Source: an uncultured cyanobacterium (GTDB lineage Bacteria > Cyanobacteriota > Vampirovibrionia > Gastranaerophilales > Gastranaerophilaceae). Taken from it: 64,000 nucleotides of DNA. Below the pieces are notes generated by a model. It was not told where the DNA came from, did no database searches, and saw nothing but the letters and a program-made list of their open reading frames with translations. The stretch spans positions 14,247-78,246 of the forward strand of contig CABUXT010000007.1 in the NCBI GenBank assembly GCA_902495705.1, in the 5' to 3' direction. The translations under genes and the position numbers were made by a program. Shown here piece after piece: positions 53,194-62,253 of the stretch (position 1 is its first letter; the number at the start of each line of letters is the position of its first letter).

Positions 53194-53300
53194 ACGACTA
53201 ATAACCTTTCACACTATAACCTACATTTATATAAAGTATTTGGTTAAAGCAAAATTGCAGAATGGTTAAAAGTTTTTACATTTGTTAATATATCGGAGGG
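53194..53300 (-). promoter_or_regulatory. 5'-flanking block shared with the gene at 44375
   Basis: Minus-strand reading: CCCTCCGATATATTAACAAA, TGTAAAAACTTTTAACCATT, CTGCAATTTTG, AAATACTTTATATAAATG and GTGAAAGGTTATTAGTCGT before the ATG. Matches 44251-44374, including spacing to the start codon within a few bases. Confidence 0.75.
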
Positions 53301-53319
53301 CGAGAGGCTGGCTATCGAA

Positions 53320-53870
53320 TGTCATGCTGAACTTGTTTCAGCATCTCAAATAAAACAAATTAGTCTTATGTAAAATTTGTAATATTAGAGACCTTGAAAT
53401 AAATTCAGGGTGACAATATTTTTCACGTCATTACGAGGATAGTTTACTTAAAAATGTGGTATTGGTTAGTACAGAGTGACGTGGTAATCCACTGCAAATA
53501 ATACAATTACTTGTCATTCTGAAAGGATTAAAAATCTTGCCAACTTGTTTGGCTTAGATTTATTTTATCCTGTTCAGAATCTCCAACTGAATGTTCAGGT
53601 CATTGTCATTCCGAATTGACTAGAATATGAGTTGAGCTAAAGCGAAACATAATATTCTGTTCTTACTCGTTATTTCGGAATCCTTTTAATAATCAGTATT
53701 TGTCAATTATTACATTTGTTTAATCTTAATTTTGGAAAAGATTCTGAATCAAGTTCAGAATGACATAGACTTTTCTGTTTTATTAGAGATTCCGAAACAA
53801 GTTCGGAATGACACCCCTCGCCTAGTGACACTAGCCCAACTGTAAAATTTGTCGGCTTGGTAAAGCCGAC
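53320..53870. repeat. Large intergenic cluster of modular palindromic repeats
   Basis: The gap 53301-53893 has no credible gene. In order: ATGCTGAA/TTCAGCAT, the conserved linker (reverse orientation) and a CTTGAAATAAATTCAGGG hairpin (about 53322-53412); a CGTCATTACGAGGA element; a reversed GGATTAAAAATC/GATTT...TTATCC element (about 53517-53580) inside TTCTGAA/TTCAGAA arms; an element with arms ATTCCGAA (53608) and TTCGGAAT (53681) carrying the TTGACTAGAATATGAG loop; ATTCTGAATCAAGTTCAGAAT (about 53743); ATTCCGAA-ACAAG-TTCGGAAT (about 53790); and GTCGGCTT/AAGCCGAC (about 53851). Confidence 0.85.
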
Positions 53871-53893
53871 CGACTTTTTAAGCCCAATCCCCA

Positions 53894-54886
53894 TTACTTT
53901 TTCAACACAGTCTCGGCGATTTGAGATGCGGTGATTTTTAGACAGCTTAGCTTTTCACAAGTAGTCTGACGACGAGCCCACAAACATGGTTTCAATTCAC
54001 ATTTATCATTTGCCATAATCGGAACAACAGAATCTGTTTTTGGAATCAAGGCATTTACATCCGTTGGTCCAAAAATAACGTACGTTTTGGTATGCAATGC
54101 TACAGCCACATGCAATGGTGCAGAATCAGAGCATAAAAACTTCTCGGCAGATGATATCAACACCGCCAAGTCTTTCAAACTCTTGGTTGTACCATAAAGA
54201 TTTTCAAAATTTTGAGTTCTTACAGTGTTCAAAATAGTTTCAATACATTCCTTGTCGTCAGGTCCGCCAACAAGCATAACTTTTTTCCCTTCGGCAACCA
54301 ACAAATCAATAGTCTTTGCCCAAGTTTCAGCAGGAACAGTTTTAATACAGCCTTTTTGAACGCTCAATTTGCTAACTCCCGGGTGAATCAAAACAGAATT
54401 TTGGATTTTTTCTTTTCGCTCAATATTCACCTCCGGAAGTTCGGTATTTATATCCGTAACCTCACGAATCAAGTCATGATACATTTTGCAGGCATATTGG
54501 TTTTTGTTCAATTTCATAGGATGAGTGAGTAAAATTCTGCTCAATGCGCCTGTATCATACCCACAACGCTCTTTTATCCCCATCAAGAACAATAATATAC
54601 TAATAAGTTTATTTCCTCCTGATGAAACAACAAGGTCAAATTTGCCACGTCTTGCTTGCCACAGTAGTTTAAGCATTTGAGTGTATTTATTTTTACCCTT
54701 AACATCAATCAACATCAAATCATCAATGATGTCAGTCAAATCTTTTACGCTTTTACTCCTTGGCTCAAGTGCCAATGTAATTTTTGAATTAGGAAAAGCT
54801 TTTTTCAACGAAATCAAAGTCGGAAGAAAAAATATCTCATCCCCAATTCCACCAAAATTTATTGTAAGTATGTTTTTCATGTCCAT
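53894..54886 (-). CDS. Glycosyltransferase family 9 (heptosyltransferase-like)
   Basis: 330 aa. Two Rossmann-like halves of GT-B fold: ILTINFGGIGDEIFFLPTLISLKKAFP at the start, VLIHPGVSK, MLVGGPDDKECIE, and the C-terminal SDSAPLHVAVALHTKTYVIFGPTDV donor-site motif. Such enzymes add heptose or related sugars to lipopolysaccharide cores or surface glycans. A Cys-rich tail (KCELKPCLWARRQTTCEKLSC) is unusual. Start at 54886 (a second ATG lies two codons in); an extended -10 box ends 6 nt upstream. Confidence 0.9.
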   Translation of the reverse strand: MDMKNILTINFGGIGDEIFFLPTLISLKKAFPNSKITLALEPRSKSVKDLTDIIDDLMLIDVKGKNKYTQMLKLLWQARRGKFDLVVSSGGNKLISILLFLMGIKERCGYDTGALSRILLTHPMKLNKNQYACKMYHDLIREVTDINTELPEVNIERKEKIQNSVLIHPGVSKLSVQKGCIKTVPAETWAKTIDLLVAEGKKVMLVGGPDDKECIETILNTVRTQNFENLYGTTKSLKDLAVLISSAEKFLCSDSAPLHVAVALHTKTYVIFGPTDVNALIPKTDSVVPIMANDKCELKPCLWARRQTTCEKLSCLKITASQIAETVLKK

Positions 54887-54892
54887 AGGTTT

Positions 54893-54901
54893 ATTATAGC
54901 A
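54893..54901 (-). promoter_or_regulatory. Extended -10 box of the glycosyltransferase gene, predicted leaderless
   Basis: Minus strand TGCTATAAT, then six bases, then the ATG at 54886; no Shine-Dalgarno sequence. Confidence 0.5.
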
Positions 54902-54965
54902 AGAAAATATAAAAAAGAAGTCCGCAAGAATTTCTCACGAACTTCGTAAATTTTAGGAAATTTTT

Positions 54966-57140
54966 CTATCTCATTCCTTCCGGTACAGCCATTGGAATCG
55001 GTGCAGCCTTGCTTGTTGATTTTTGCGGAACAGGTGCACTTTGAGGTTTTGGCGCCACCTGTTTAGTTTCAATAGCAGGTGAAGATTCTTTTGAGGTTGC
55101 TGCAGGAGCTGAAACAGGTTCTTCTGAATTGTTTTCTACCGCTGGAGATTCAGCAGGTGTAACCGTTCTGCCTTCATTTGAAGGATTTTCATCATCTCCT
55201 ATAACTTTTGGTTTACCAAAACCTTTATGATAATTTGTTAATTCGATTTCAGGATAATCAAAATCTCTGTCGCCCAAGTCTCTTGTTGCAACAGTCATGA
55301 TATCTTTCCAAATTCTTGCAGGAACTGTACCACCATACAACCCCGGGATTTTCTTGTTGTTATCATCACCAACCCAAACACCTGTAACGATATCAGGAGT
55401 ATAACCAACAAAATAAGCGTCTCTTGAATCATCGGTTGTACCTGTTTTACCTGCAGCAGGCTTGCCGATATTTGCCGCTGTACCAGTACCAGACAAAATT
55501 ACGGTTTTCATCATTGCAGTCATTTCTGCTGCTGTTTTCAAGCTGATTTGGTGAGAAGATTTAGCCTTGCCTGCTCTATAAAGAACACGACCTCTTGAGT
55601 CTTCAATTCTTTCAATCGCATAAGGTTGAACAACATAACCACCGTTTGCAAACGCACCATAAGCCCTAACAAATTCAAACAATTTTACACCGTTTGAACC
55701 GAGTGCGATTGTATAGTCATATTGCAACGGAGTTGTAAGTCCCAAAACTTTTGCAAGTTGGATAACCGAACGAATTCCGACATCTTGAATAATTCTTGCC
55801 GCACAAACGTTTGATGAAACCATCAAAGCTTTGTATACAGGAATTTTCCCTCTATAGTGACGGCTTGAGTTACGAGGAGACCAAGTACCGATAGTAATAG
55901 GACTATCATCAACCAAGTCGTTTGGAGAAATACCTTTTTCCATCGCTGCTGCGTAAACAATCGGTTTAAACGCAGAACCTGGAGGTCTGACAGCTTGAGT
56001 TACACGGTCATATTGGCTTTCACCGTAGTTTTTACCACCTGCGTAAACCAAAATTCTACCATCAATTGGGCTGAATGAAAATACTGCAGCCTGTCTTGAT
56101 GCTCCACTCAACCCAAACGCTCTCATATTACTTAATATAGCCTCGTTAGCTTTTTCTTGAGCTTTAGAATCAAGTGTTGTGATAACTTTATAACCGCCAT
56201 GGATAATATCAGTTTCTTCAAAACCGAGTTTTTCCATCTCTCTTACAACATAATCGCTAAAGTATGGAGCTTTATTTGTTGTATAAATTTGAGGAACAGA
56301 ACTCAATCTGACATCGGCTTTAATAGCCTTGTTATATTCATCCTCTGTAATATACTTCATAGTCAACATTCTTTTAAGAACCTGATTACGTCTTTGGATA
56401 GCAAGCTCTTTGTTGTGATATGGGTTATAAACAGATGGAGCCTGTGGCAAACCTGCAATCAAGGCTTGTTCAGGCAAAGTCAATTGACTTAACTTTTTAT
56501 TGAAATAAATCTTAGATGCGGCAGACACACCATACGCACCTGCGCCCAAATAAACATTATTCAAATACATTTCTAAGATTTGGTCTTTAGAAATTGTTTT
56601 TTCAATTCTTGCAGCAACTTCTAATTCTTTAATTTTTCTTGTCAAAGTTCTTTCGTTAGACAAGAACAAAATCCTTGCCAACTGCTGAGTCAAGGTACTT
56701 GCCCCTTGTACGGCTTGACGTGCAATTACGTTCTGAATTGAAGACCTTGCAATACCTAAAATATCGTACCCATGGTGATGATAGAAGTTTTTATCTTCTG
56801 TTGCAATCAAGGCTTTTTGCAAAGTTTCAGGAACATCTTTCAACTCGACTTTATCATAAGTATAAGCCGTGAATGTTTTGATAACTTCCCCATCTTCTGA
56901 ATAAAATTTGGTTACAATATTTGGTTTAAAATCTTCCAAATTTTCAATCGGAGGCAATGAAGACAAGTACAAATTTAATGCCACAAAGCCTGCCAAGCAT
57001 AAAGCAGTAGATGTCAAAACAAACATTTTCAAGTTATAAAAGAATTTATTTTCAGGTTTTCTACCGCGCCTTGAAATATTTTCACGTGCGATTTCTCTTG
57101 CTGCTCTTTGCCTTTTATATCTGTCATAAGAACTTGACAT
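54966..57140 (-). CDS. Penicillin-binding protein 1A (bifunctional peptidoglycan synthase)
   Basis: 724 aa. A basic cytosolic N-terminus and one membrane helix (about 38-60), a GT51 glycosyltransferase domain (ALIATEDKNFYHHHGYD with catalytic Glu115, QGASTLTQQLARILFLS, KELEVAARIEKTISKDQILEMYLN) and a transpeptidase domain with PPGSAFKP (Ser389-Lys392), SSN (about 445) and KTGTT. The C-terminal about 90 residues are Pro/Ser/Ala/Glu-rich and disordered. It polymerises and crosslinks peptidoglycan in the periplasm. GGGAGAG lies upstream of the ATG. Confidence 0.96.
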   Translation of the reverse strand: MSSSYDRYKRQRAAREIARENISRRGRKPENKFFYNLKMFVLTSTALCLAGFVALNLYLSSLPPIENLEDFKPNIVTKFYSEDGEVIKTFTAYTYDKVELKDVPETLQKALIATEDKNFYHHHGYDILGIARSSIQNVIARQAVQGASTLTQQLARILFLSNERTLTRKIKELEVAARIEKTISKDQILEMYLNNVYLGAGAYGVSAASKIYFNKKLSQLTLPEQALIAGLPQAPSVYNPYHNKELAIQRRNQVLKRMLTMKYITEDEYNKAIKADVRLSSVPQIYTTNKAPYFSDYVVREMEKLGFEETDIIHGGYKVITTLDSKAQEKANEAILSNMRAFGLSGASRQAAVFSFSPIDGRILVYAGGKNYGESQYDRVTQAVRPPGSAFKPIVYAAAMEKGISPNDLVDDSPITIGTWSPRNSSRHYRGKIPVYKALMVSSNVCAARIIQDVGIRSVIQLAKVLGLTTPLQYDYTIALGSNGVKLFEFVRAYGAFANGGYVVQPYAIERIEDSRGRVLYRAGKAKSSHQISLKTAAEMTAMMKTVILSGTGTAANIGKPAAGKTGTTDDSRDAYFVGYTPDIVTGVWVGDDNNKKIPGLYGGTVPARIWKDIMTVATRDLGDRDFDYPEIELTNYHKGFGKPKVIGDDENPSNEGRTVTPAESPAVENNSEEPVSAPAATSKESSPAIETKQVAPKPQSAPVPQKSTSKAAPIPMAVPEGMR

Positions 57141-57254
57141 AAAGTTACTCTCCCTATAATTAAATAAGCTATTATATTATATCACTTTAAAATAAATAGC
57201 AAATTGTTAAGAGAGGGGATAATTTTGGAGGGAGGTTGTTAAGGTTTTTGTCAG

Positions 57255-57540
57255 AATGACAATTAATTATTTTAGTCACCCTGAATTTATTTCAGGGTCT
57301 CTAATAAAACAAATTAAGCATAAGACTAATATGTTCTATTTGAGATGCTGAAACAAGTTCAGCATGACTAAAAGTAGGTCGGCTTTACCAAGTCGACAAA
57401 TTTTACAGTCGGGCTAGTTAGCCCAACCTACTTTGTACAATGTCATTACGAGAAACTACACGGAATGCATGAAAATGAATAATTTGAACGACATTGACCC
57501 CCTCTCCCTACCCCTCTCCCTCAAGGGGCGAGGGAACTTT
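57255..57540. repeat. Cluster of modular palindromic repeats
   Basis: The 520-bp gap 57141-57660 holds ACCCTGAA-TTTA-TTTCAGGGT, the conserved linker and ATGCTGAA-ACAAG-TTCAGCAT (about 57281-57366); GTCGGCTTTACCAAGTCGAC and GGGCTAGTTAGCCC hairpins (about 57370-57426); and the CCCTCTCCCTACCCCTC ... AAGGGGCGAGGG element (about 57490-57530). The last 100 bp is A/T-rich promoter-type DNA. Confidence 0.8.
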
Positions 57541-57624
57541 TATTAAACCTACCCTCTCGCATGTAACAATATGTAACAAATATATACTTTTTACATAAAT
57601 TTGCGCAATTTTGACTTTTACAAA

Positions 57625-57653
57625 TTGTTTATTTAAATGTAACGAGGTATAAT
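57625..57653 (+). promoter_or_regulatory. Promoter of the 60-aa gene, predicted leaderless
   Basis: TTGTTT (57625-57630), 17 bp, TATAAT (57648-57653); the ATG at 57661 is 8 nt after the -10 box. Confidence 0.5.
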
Positions 57654-57660
57654 CGGAATC

Positions 57661-57843
57661 ATGGTTGAGAAGACTGAACAAAACTTAAAAGTAATTGAAT
57701 CAACTCAAGAGATGAGAGGTAAAGAAGTTGTTGACCAACATCAGCCGACTCGACAAACGAATCCTATTGCAAGAAAGCTGCTGGACTTTAGCTTGTCTAA
57801 CAAAACCCGCAGATTTTCAGTCAAAGATTTGTTCACACGATAG
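57661..57843 (+). CDS. Small unknown protein, 60 aa
   Basis: Not recognised. Charged and hydrophilic (VEKTEQNLKVIESTQEMRGKEVV...) with a basic end (NKTRRFSVKDLFTR). It is supported by a well-placed promoter with the ATG at the expected transcription start and by a hairpin after the stop. Confidence 0.5.
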   Translation: MVEKTEQNLKVIESTQEMRGKEVVDQHQPTRQTNPIARKLLDFSLSNKTRRFSVKDLFTR

Positions 57844-57908
57844 ATTCGCGTAGCACGGCTTTATGAGGGTCGATACGTACATGAATTTGTGCGGTTTGTG
57901 AGGAATCG

Positions 57909-57953
57909 AAAACCGTTTTATACTTCGTTCCCCCTTTTGGGGTGATGGTTTTT
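57909..57953 (+). terminator. Possible terminator after the 60-aa gene
   Basis: Outer AAAACC / GGTTTT and inner CCCC-TTTT-GGGG pairs followed by T-rich sequence. The stem is interrupted, so this is tentative. Confidence 0.4.
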
Positions 57954-57969
57954 GTGTTTTAATTTTGTT

Positions 57970-58491
57970 ATGTATGAAATAAAAAAACAAATTTATTTGG
58001 ACTTTACCAAAAACCAAAAATCTGCATTGTGTAATTTTTTGCGCGCGTTAGTGAAAAAATCACAAGACCTTAGCATTGATGAAATTTGGGAAAGTTTTGT
58101 TGCTGATGAAAAATACTATCTTGAATTAAATTGCTCAAGATTTGAATTTTTGTCAGAAATTATTGATGAAGACTCATTCAAATCAGACACCATAAAATAT
58201 TTAAAAGAATGTAAAAAGTATTATGATTATCGCGAAAAACAACGACCGATAATTGAAGCAAATAAAGAATACGAAAAGAAAAAACGCAAATTTTTGCAAG
58301 AAGTAAAAATGTCAAAAGAGGCTCCGACAAAAAAACAGCTTTATTACTATGACAGACTTTGCAAAAAATATAATATCGAGAAAAAAGAATTGCAATCAAA
58401 ACTTGAGGCTCGAGACGAGATAGATAAAATTATCACAGAGCACAGCCAAAATTATAAAATCGAAATTTCAGACGGAGAAACAGAAGAATAA
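57970..58491 (+). CDS. Unknown protein, 173 aa
   Basis: Not recognised. Start taken at the ATG at 57970; an in-frame TTG six codons earlier is possible. TTTAAT ends 7 nt before the ATG, another possible leaderless start. The protein is Lys/Glu/Tyr-rich and helical; APTKKQLYYYDRLCKKYNIE (about residues 115-135) resembles short helical modules of the form PT-x-KQ-x-x-Y-x-x-x-L found in diverse small bacterial proteins. It precedes prmC by 4 bp and is probably in one operon. Confidence 0.7.
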   Translation: MYEIKKQIYLDFTKNQKSALCNFLRALVKKSQDLSIDEIWESFVADEKYYLELNCSRFEFLSEIIDEDSFKSDTIKYLKECKKYYDYREKQRPIIEANKEYEKKKRKFLQEVKMSKEAPTKKQLYYYDRLCKKYNIEKKELQSKLEARDEIDKIITEHSQNYKIEISDGETEE

Positions 58492-58495
58492 AATT

Positions 58496-59332
58496 ATGCT
58501 AATACAAGATATCGTAAAAATTTTAACAGACTCAGGAATCCCTCAAAACGAGGCAAATATTGAAGTTCGATTGCTTATCGAACACTTTGCTGGATATACT
58601 CCAATCGATATTATTATGGGCAAAAAACTTGATGAAAAAAAGCTAAAAATAGTTGAAGAAAAAGCAAAATTAAGAGCGCAAACTCATCAACCAATCCAAT
58701 ATACAATCGGACAAGCCGATTTTATGGGAGAAAAATTTTTGGTCAACCCTTCTGTTTTAATTCCGCGAGACGAAACAGAAATTTTGGTCAGAAAAGCTGT
58801 TGAAATTATCAAAGAAAACAATTTTAAACAAATAATGGATATGTGCACAGGTTCAGGGTGTATCGCGTGTATGATTGCAATGCTTGCACCTTGTCAGGTT
58901 ATGGGAGTTGATGTTTCAACAGAGGCGTTACATGTCGCATTTTCTAATATGGAAAAATTCAATCTTTTCAACAAAGCAACATTTAGAAAATCCGATTTGT
59001 ATTCAAAAATTCGCCCTGATGAAAGGTTTGATTTAATTGTTTCAAATCCTCCATATATTCCGCCGATGATGAAAAAAACTATTCAAGAAGAAGTCTCATT
59101 TGAACCTGATTTAGCGCTATATACAAAAGATGAAAAAGGTTTAGAATTTTATCAAAAAATAACAGAAAATGCCCCTCGATTTTTAAATAAGAGCGGTTAT
59201 CTATTGTTTGAACTTGGAATAGGTCAAAGCAAAGATGTTGCTGAAATTATGAAAAACTCAGGATTTGTCGATATCCAAATTATAAAAGATTTGGCAGGAA
59301 TTGACCGAGTGATTTTTGGACATTTAGGCTAG
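58496..59332 (+). CDS. prmC: Peptide chain release factor N5-glutamine methyltransferase
   Basis: 278 aa. Methylates the GGQ glutamine of release factors. The N-terminal helical domain is followed by the SAM-binding core with PRDETEILV, DMCTGSGCIACMIAM and VMGVDVSTEAL, and the catalytic SNPPYIPPMM. QPIQYTIGQADFMGEKFLVNPSVLIPRDET is a family signature. In many genomes it follows prfA, but here the preceding gene is unrelated. Confidence 0.96.
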   Translation: MLIQDIVKILTDSGIPQNEANIEVRLLIEHFAGYTPIDIIMGKKLDEKKLKIVEEKAKLRAQTHQPIQYTIGQADFMGEKFLVNPSVLIPRDETEILVRKAVEIIKENNFKQIMDMCTGSGCIACMIAMLAPCQVMGVDVSTEALHVAFSNMEKFNLFNKATFRKSDLYSKIRPDERFDLIVSNPPYIPPMMKKTIQEEVSFEPDLALYTKDEKGLEFYQKITENAPRFLNKSGYLLFELGIGQSKDVAEIMKNSGFVDIQIIKDLAGIDRVIFGHLG

Positions 59333-59345
59333 GAAATTTTCATAG

Positions 59346-59351
59346 TATAAT
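59346..59351 (+). promoter_or_regulatory. -10 box ahead of the HPP-like membrane protein
   Basis: TATAAT ending 9 nt before the ATG at 59361, predicting a leader of only 2-3 nt. Confidence 0.4.
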
Positions 59352-59360
59352 TTTGTTAAA

Positions 59361-60305
59361 ATGAATGTCGAAATATTAAAGCGAATAAGGATAGAACGGT
59401 ATATTTTTGCAGGTTTGATGGCGTTTTTGATGATTGCCATTGCAGAAATCAGCGGAGAAAAAGAAATTATTTTCCCTGAAATTTGTGCTTTGACTATCGG
59501 CGCGTGGATATCAGAACAACAACCTTGGATGTGCAACAAAAGAAAAATGTTCGCCCTTGTATCTCTTGCGGCACTATTTGGAGTAATTGTAACTCGATAT
59601 ATTAATGTACCTTTGATATTTCAGGTTGGGTTGTGCTTTGGATTTACCGGAGTGATTTTAACTATCGCTCGAACAACTTTAATACCTATTATTTCGGCTT
59701 GTATTTTGCCTGTATACTTAGGCACAAAAAGCTGGATATACCCAATTTCCGTAACTATTATGGCATTTATAATTATTCTTGCCCAATGGTTGATGGAAAA
59801 ATATCACTTAAAACCCAAGAATCAATATACCCCTTGTGATTTTGACCTAAAATTCCAAGTTATAAAATGGGTTAAGTTGCTTGTTGTATTTTCTTTGATT
59901 GCACTTATTCCATTTGAAAATCAGCAAATATATTTCCTTGCTCCGCCTTTGATTGTGACATTTACAGAATTTGCCAACACAAAAAGTCCTTTGCGTAACA
60001 AGCCATTTCATATTATCGGACTTTTAACATTGGCATCTGCAACAGGTTGTTTTTTGCGCGAAATTTTGAATTTATACCTGCATCTTCCGCTTACAATTTG
60101 CGCAGGACTTGCTTGTTGTGTTTTGTTTTTCGCATTCGACAGGGTTAAAACACTTTTCCCTCCTGCAGGTGCAATCCTTTTGATTCCGATGATATTAAAA
60201 ACAGGAATTTTACCGACTTTTCCATTAGAAGTTTTGGTTGGCGCAACGGTTTTGATTTTTACTGCAAAATTGATTTTTAGAGAACAAAAAAAAGACCTCG
60301 ATTAA
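59361..60305 (+). CDS. HPP-family-like integral membrane protein
   Basis: 314 aa with about nine hydrophobic segments in two halves joined by a cytosolic loop (MEKYHLKPKNQYTPCDFD). The second half has LAPPLIVTFTEFANTKSPLRNKPFHIIGLLTLASATG and LFPPAGAILLIPMIL, close to the A-P-F/P ... SP-x-x-N-x-I-G-G and PPAGA motifs of HPP-domain proteins, some of which transport nitrite or other small anions. The match is partial, so substrate is unknown. A small hairpin GACCTC/GAGGTC overlaps its stop. Confidence 0.65.
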   Translation: MNVEILKRIRIERYIFAGLMAFLMIAIAEISGEKEIIFPEICALTIGAWISEQQPWMCNKRKMFALVSLAALFGVIVTRYINVPLIFQVGLCFGFTGVILTIARTTLIPIISACILPVYLGTKSWIYPISVTIMAFIIILAQWLMEKYHLKPKNQYTPCDFDLKFQVIKWVKLLVVFSLIALIPFENQQIYFLAPPLIVTFTEFANTKSPLRNKPFHIIGLLTLASATGCFLREILNLYLHLPLTICAGLACCVLFFAFDRVKTLFPPAGAILLIPMILKTGILPTFPLEVLVGATVLIFTAKLIFREQKKDLD

Positions 60306-60383
60306 GAGGTCAAGGTTGGTTATTTTTGGTTATGTTATAGTATTATGTCAGTTTATTTGTCTATTATTTTTCGGTTAAATTTC

Positions 60384-60429
60384 AAGGGGTAATTTGTAAT
60401 TTCTTACATTTGGATAAATTCCCCTCAAG
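60384..60429. other. Inverted repeat of unknown role
   Basis: AGGGG-T-AATTT facing AAATT-CCCCT, arms about 30 nt apart, in the gap between the membrane protein and the cysteine-cluster gene. No T-run. Confidence 0.35.
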
Positions 60430-60506
60430 ATTTTGTTTTGCGTTTTTTATTATAAACATTTACAAAACTTAATAAATATTATTTCAAATTGTACTATCAT
60501 GAAATT

Positions 60507-60920
60507 ATGTGGGAAGAAATCAGAAAATTTATCTTATCAAAAGTTCTCAAAAAGTATTATTACCGCACAGGCAAATGCAAAGGGTGCGGTCAATGTTGTA
60601 CCCACATTTATGTCAAACATTTTAAACATGTTTTGAAAGATGAAAAAGAGTTTGAACGACTTCAATATTTGCACAAATTTTACTCAGGGCTAAAAATCAT
60701 TGGCAAAGATGATTTAGGTTTGATTTTTGAATGTACAAATCTTGACCCTGAAACTAAAAAATGCAAAATTCATTTTTGGCGTCCGGGGATTTGCAGAAGA
60801 TATCCGCAAGAAGAACTTTTTGCAATGGGCGGAGCTTTGTCAGATACCTGTGGCTATAAGATGGAGCCGATTATTCCGTTTGAAAAAGTCTTGAGTGATG
60901 TTGAGAAAAAAGCCAAATAG
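60507..60920 (+). CDS. YkgJ-family cysteine-cluster protein
   Basis: 137 aa from the ATG at 60507; an earlier in-frame TTG at 60489 is less likely. The metal-binding CKGCGQCC (about residues 23-30) followed later by CTNLDPETKKCKIHFWRPGICRRYP matches the Fe/Zn-chelating cluster of the UPF0153/YkgJ family. Function of the family is not settled. TACTAT lies 9 nt upstream of the ATG, so the leader may be very short. Confidence 0.88.
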   Translation: MWEEIRKFILSKVLKKYYYRTGKCKGCGQCCTHIYVKHFKHVLKDEKEFERLQYLHKFYSGLKIIGKDDLGLIFECTNLDPETKKCKIHFWRPGICRRYPQEELFAMGGALSDTCGYKMEPIIPFEKVLSDVEKKAK

Positions 60921-61021
60921 CAGGCTATATTTTTCATGAAAAATTATGCTTTTGTCCAATGAAAACACCATTTTAATCTTGTAAATTAGTCATGTAGTCA
61001 AATTTACAAAAAGGATAAATT

Positions 61022-61354
61022 ATGAAAAAGATTATAATTTTTAGTGTGTTATTTCTATTTGGATTGTTTATGTATGCTTTTGCTGGCTGTCCGATTTCTG
61101 AATTAGGAGCGTGCAAAGCGGATATCGGTTCAGGAATAAATACGCGCATTCAGGATAAAGTTTTACCAAACAATTTGGATAAACTGATAAAACCGCAAAA
61201 TACGATGGAAAGTCGTTCACAACTTGGACAGCCACAGGTGCCTGAAAATATCAATATGGAGCCGATTCAGCAACAAGACACTCAACCTTACGATGCAAAT
61301 TGTCAGTTTGGAAATTGTTTCAACAGGACAAATGCAGGCGAATCCAAAAATTAG
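61022..61354 (+). CDS. Small exported protein, 110 aa
   Basis: Not recognised. Signal peptide (KKIIIFSVLFLFGLFMYAFA, cleavage before Gly-Cys). The mature part is Gln/Asn/Pro-rich with four Cys that could form disulfides (GCPISELGACKAD and CQFGNCFN). AAAAAGGAT precedes the ATG. It overlaps the convergent pseudopilin gene by 4 bp. Confidence 0.65.
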   Translation: MKKIIIFSVLFLFGLFMYAFAGCPISELGACKADIGSGINTRIQDKVLPNNLDKLIKPQNTMESRSQLGQPQVPENINMEPIQQQDTQPYDANCQFGNCFNRTNAGESKN

Positions 61355-62199
61355 AATTTCTTACGCCAAACCGTGTCTGATATTTCCCATCCGTGGGTTG
61401 CAACATATTGTAAACAAAAATAGCCATCACCTCTGAGACAATTTTCCTCCACTTGAGCTTTTGTTCTGCTGTAACCTGCGGGTACTAAACCTTGAGATGA
61501 CCATACCATTATATAAATATCTACACCGACACGGTTTGGTCCTCTATCACCATTCGCGTCAAAGTAAAAAGTTAAACCGTCAGATGTGGTATCAATACCG
61601 AATGATGCCATATCTTCTGCGGTGTTTCCATCAACATTAAACATTGAACCATTTGCGATTTTGAAAGTGACAATGTTACCACCGATACCGTTGTCATTTT
61701 CATACTTTGGGGCATTACCTGTTAAAGATTTAACAATCCCCTTTTTATGCCAACAGCCGGGTTTATCAATACAAAGTTGTTCGACTTTCAAATGTTTTCC
61801 TAAAAACGAGTCAAACCATTCTTTGGTACTTGCGGTGTTTCCGTCTTGAATTGCCATATCGTAAGAGGTGTCTTCATATTCGGCAAATCGTACCGCTTGT
61901 TGAATAATAGAAACATCTGCTTTTATTTGAGTTTGAAGTTGGCGTTTTCTGTAATTTGACATTAAACTCGGAATCGTCATTGCTGCAACAACTCCAATTA
62001 CCCCAAGAGTGATTAAAACCTCCGCTAATGTGAAACCAAATCTTACTTTAGTTGGTGGCAAATCTACGTGCGTAGCACCCTCCGCAAGGGTAAAGCCACT
62101 TTTCACCTTGGTTGGAGACAAATCTACGTGCGTAGCACCTTCTGCCAATGTAGAACCGAATTTATTTGTTAAAATCTTTTTAAATTTATGAAAAAACAC
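61351..62199 (-). CDS. Pseudopilin with three tandem leader modules
   Basis: 282 aa, starting with GTG at 62199 (AGAGGAAG upstream; TATAAT at 62223-62228). The functional class III signal is G55-FTLAEVLITLGVIGVVAAM. At exactly 20-residue spacing the leader has G35-FTLAE and G15-STLAE, each followed by GATHVDL(P/S)PTKV. The DNA units are 60 bp (about 62038-62157). The C-terminal domain has Cys pairs and YFDANGDRGPNRVGVDIYIMVW. The duplicated sites keep Gly-1 and Glu+5 of the prepilin peptidase recognition sequence but are followed by hydrophilic residues instead of the pilin helix. Confidence 0.88.
   Translation of the reverse strand: MFFHKFKKILTNKFGSTLAEGATHVDLSPTKVKSGFTLAEGATHVDLPPTKVRFGFTLAEVLITLGVIGVVAAMTIPSLMSNYRKRQLQTQIKADVSIIQQAVRFAEYEDTSYDMAIQDGNTASTKEWFDSFLGKHLKVEQLCIDKPGCWHKKGIVKSLTGNAPKYENDNGIGGNIVTFKIANGSMFNVDGNTAEDMASFGIDTTSDGLTFYFDANGDRGPNRVGVDIYIMVWSSQGLVPAGYSRTKAQVEENCLRGDGYFCLQYVATHGWEISDTVWRKKF
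62038..62157 (-). repeat. Two 60-bp in-frame tandem repeats in a prepilin leader
   Basis: Units 62157-62098 and 62097-62038 encode G(S/F)TLAEGATHVDL(S/P)PTKV plus two residues; a third partial unit continues into the true pilin start. The middle of each unit, GGTGCTACGCACGTAGATTT, is identical or nearly so. Confidence 0.85.
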
Positions 62200-62253
62200 G
62201 CTTCAACTTCCTCTTGTTTTTAATTATAACAAGATTTCTATCTTCTGTAAAGG

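Noticed and set aside
57844..57960. Structured region considered as a tRNA or small RNA gene
   Set aside because: No acceptor stem/CCA layout or T-loop consensus; only an interrupted hairpin resembling a terminator is visible.
62038..62157. Regular 60-bp spacing considered as a CRISPR-like array
   Set aside because: The repeats are directly adjacent without unique spacers and keep the reading frame of a pseudopilin leader.
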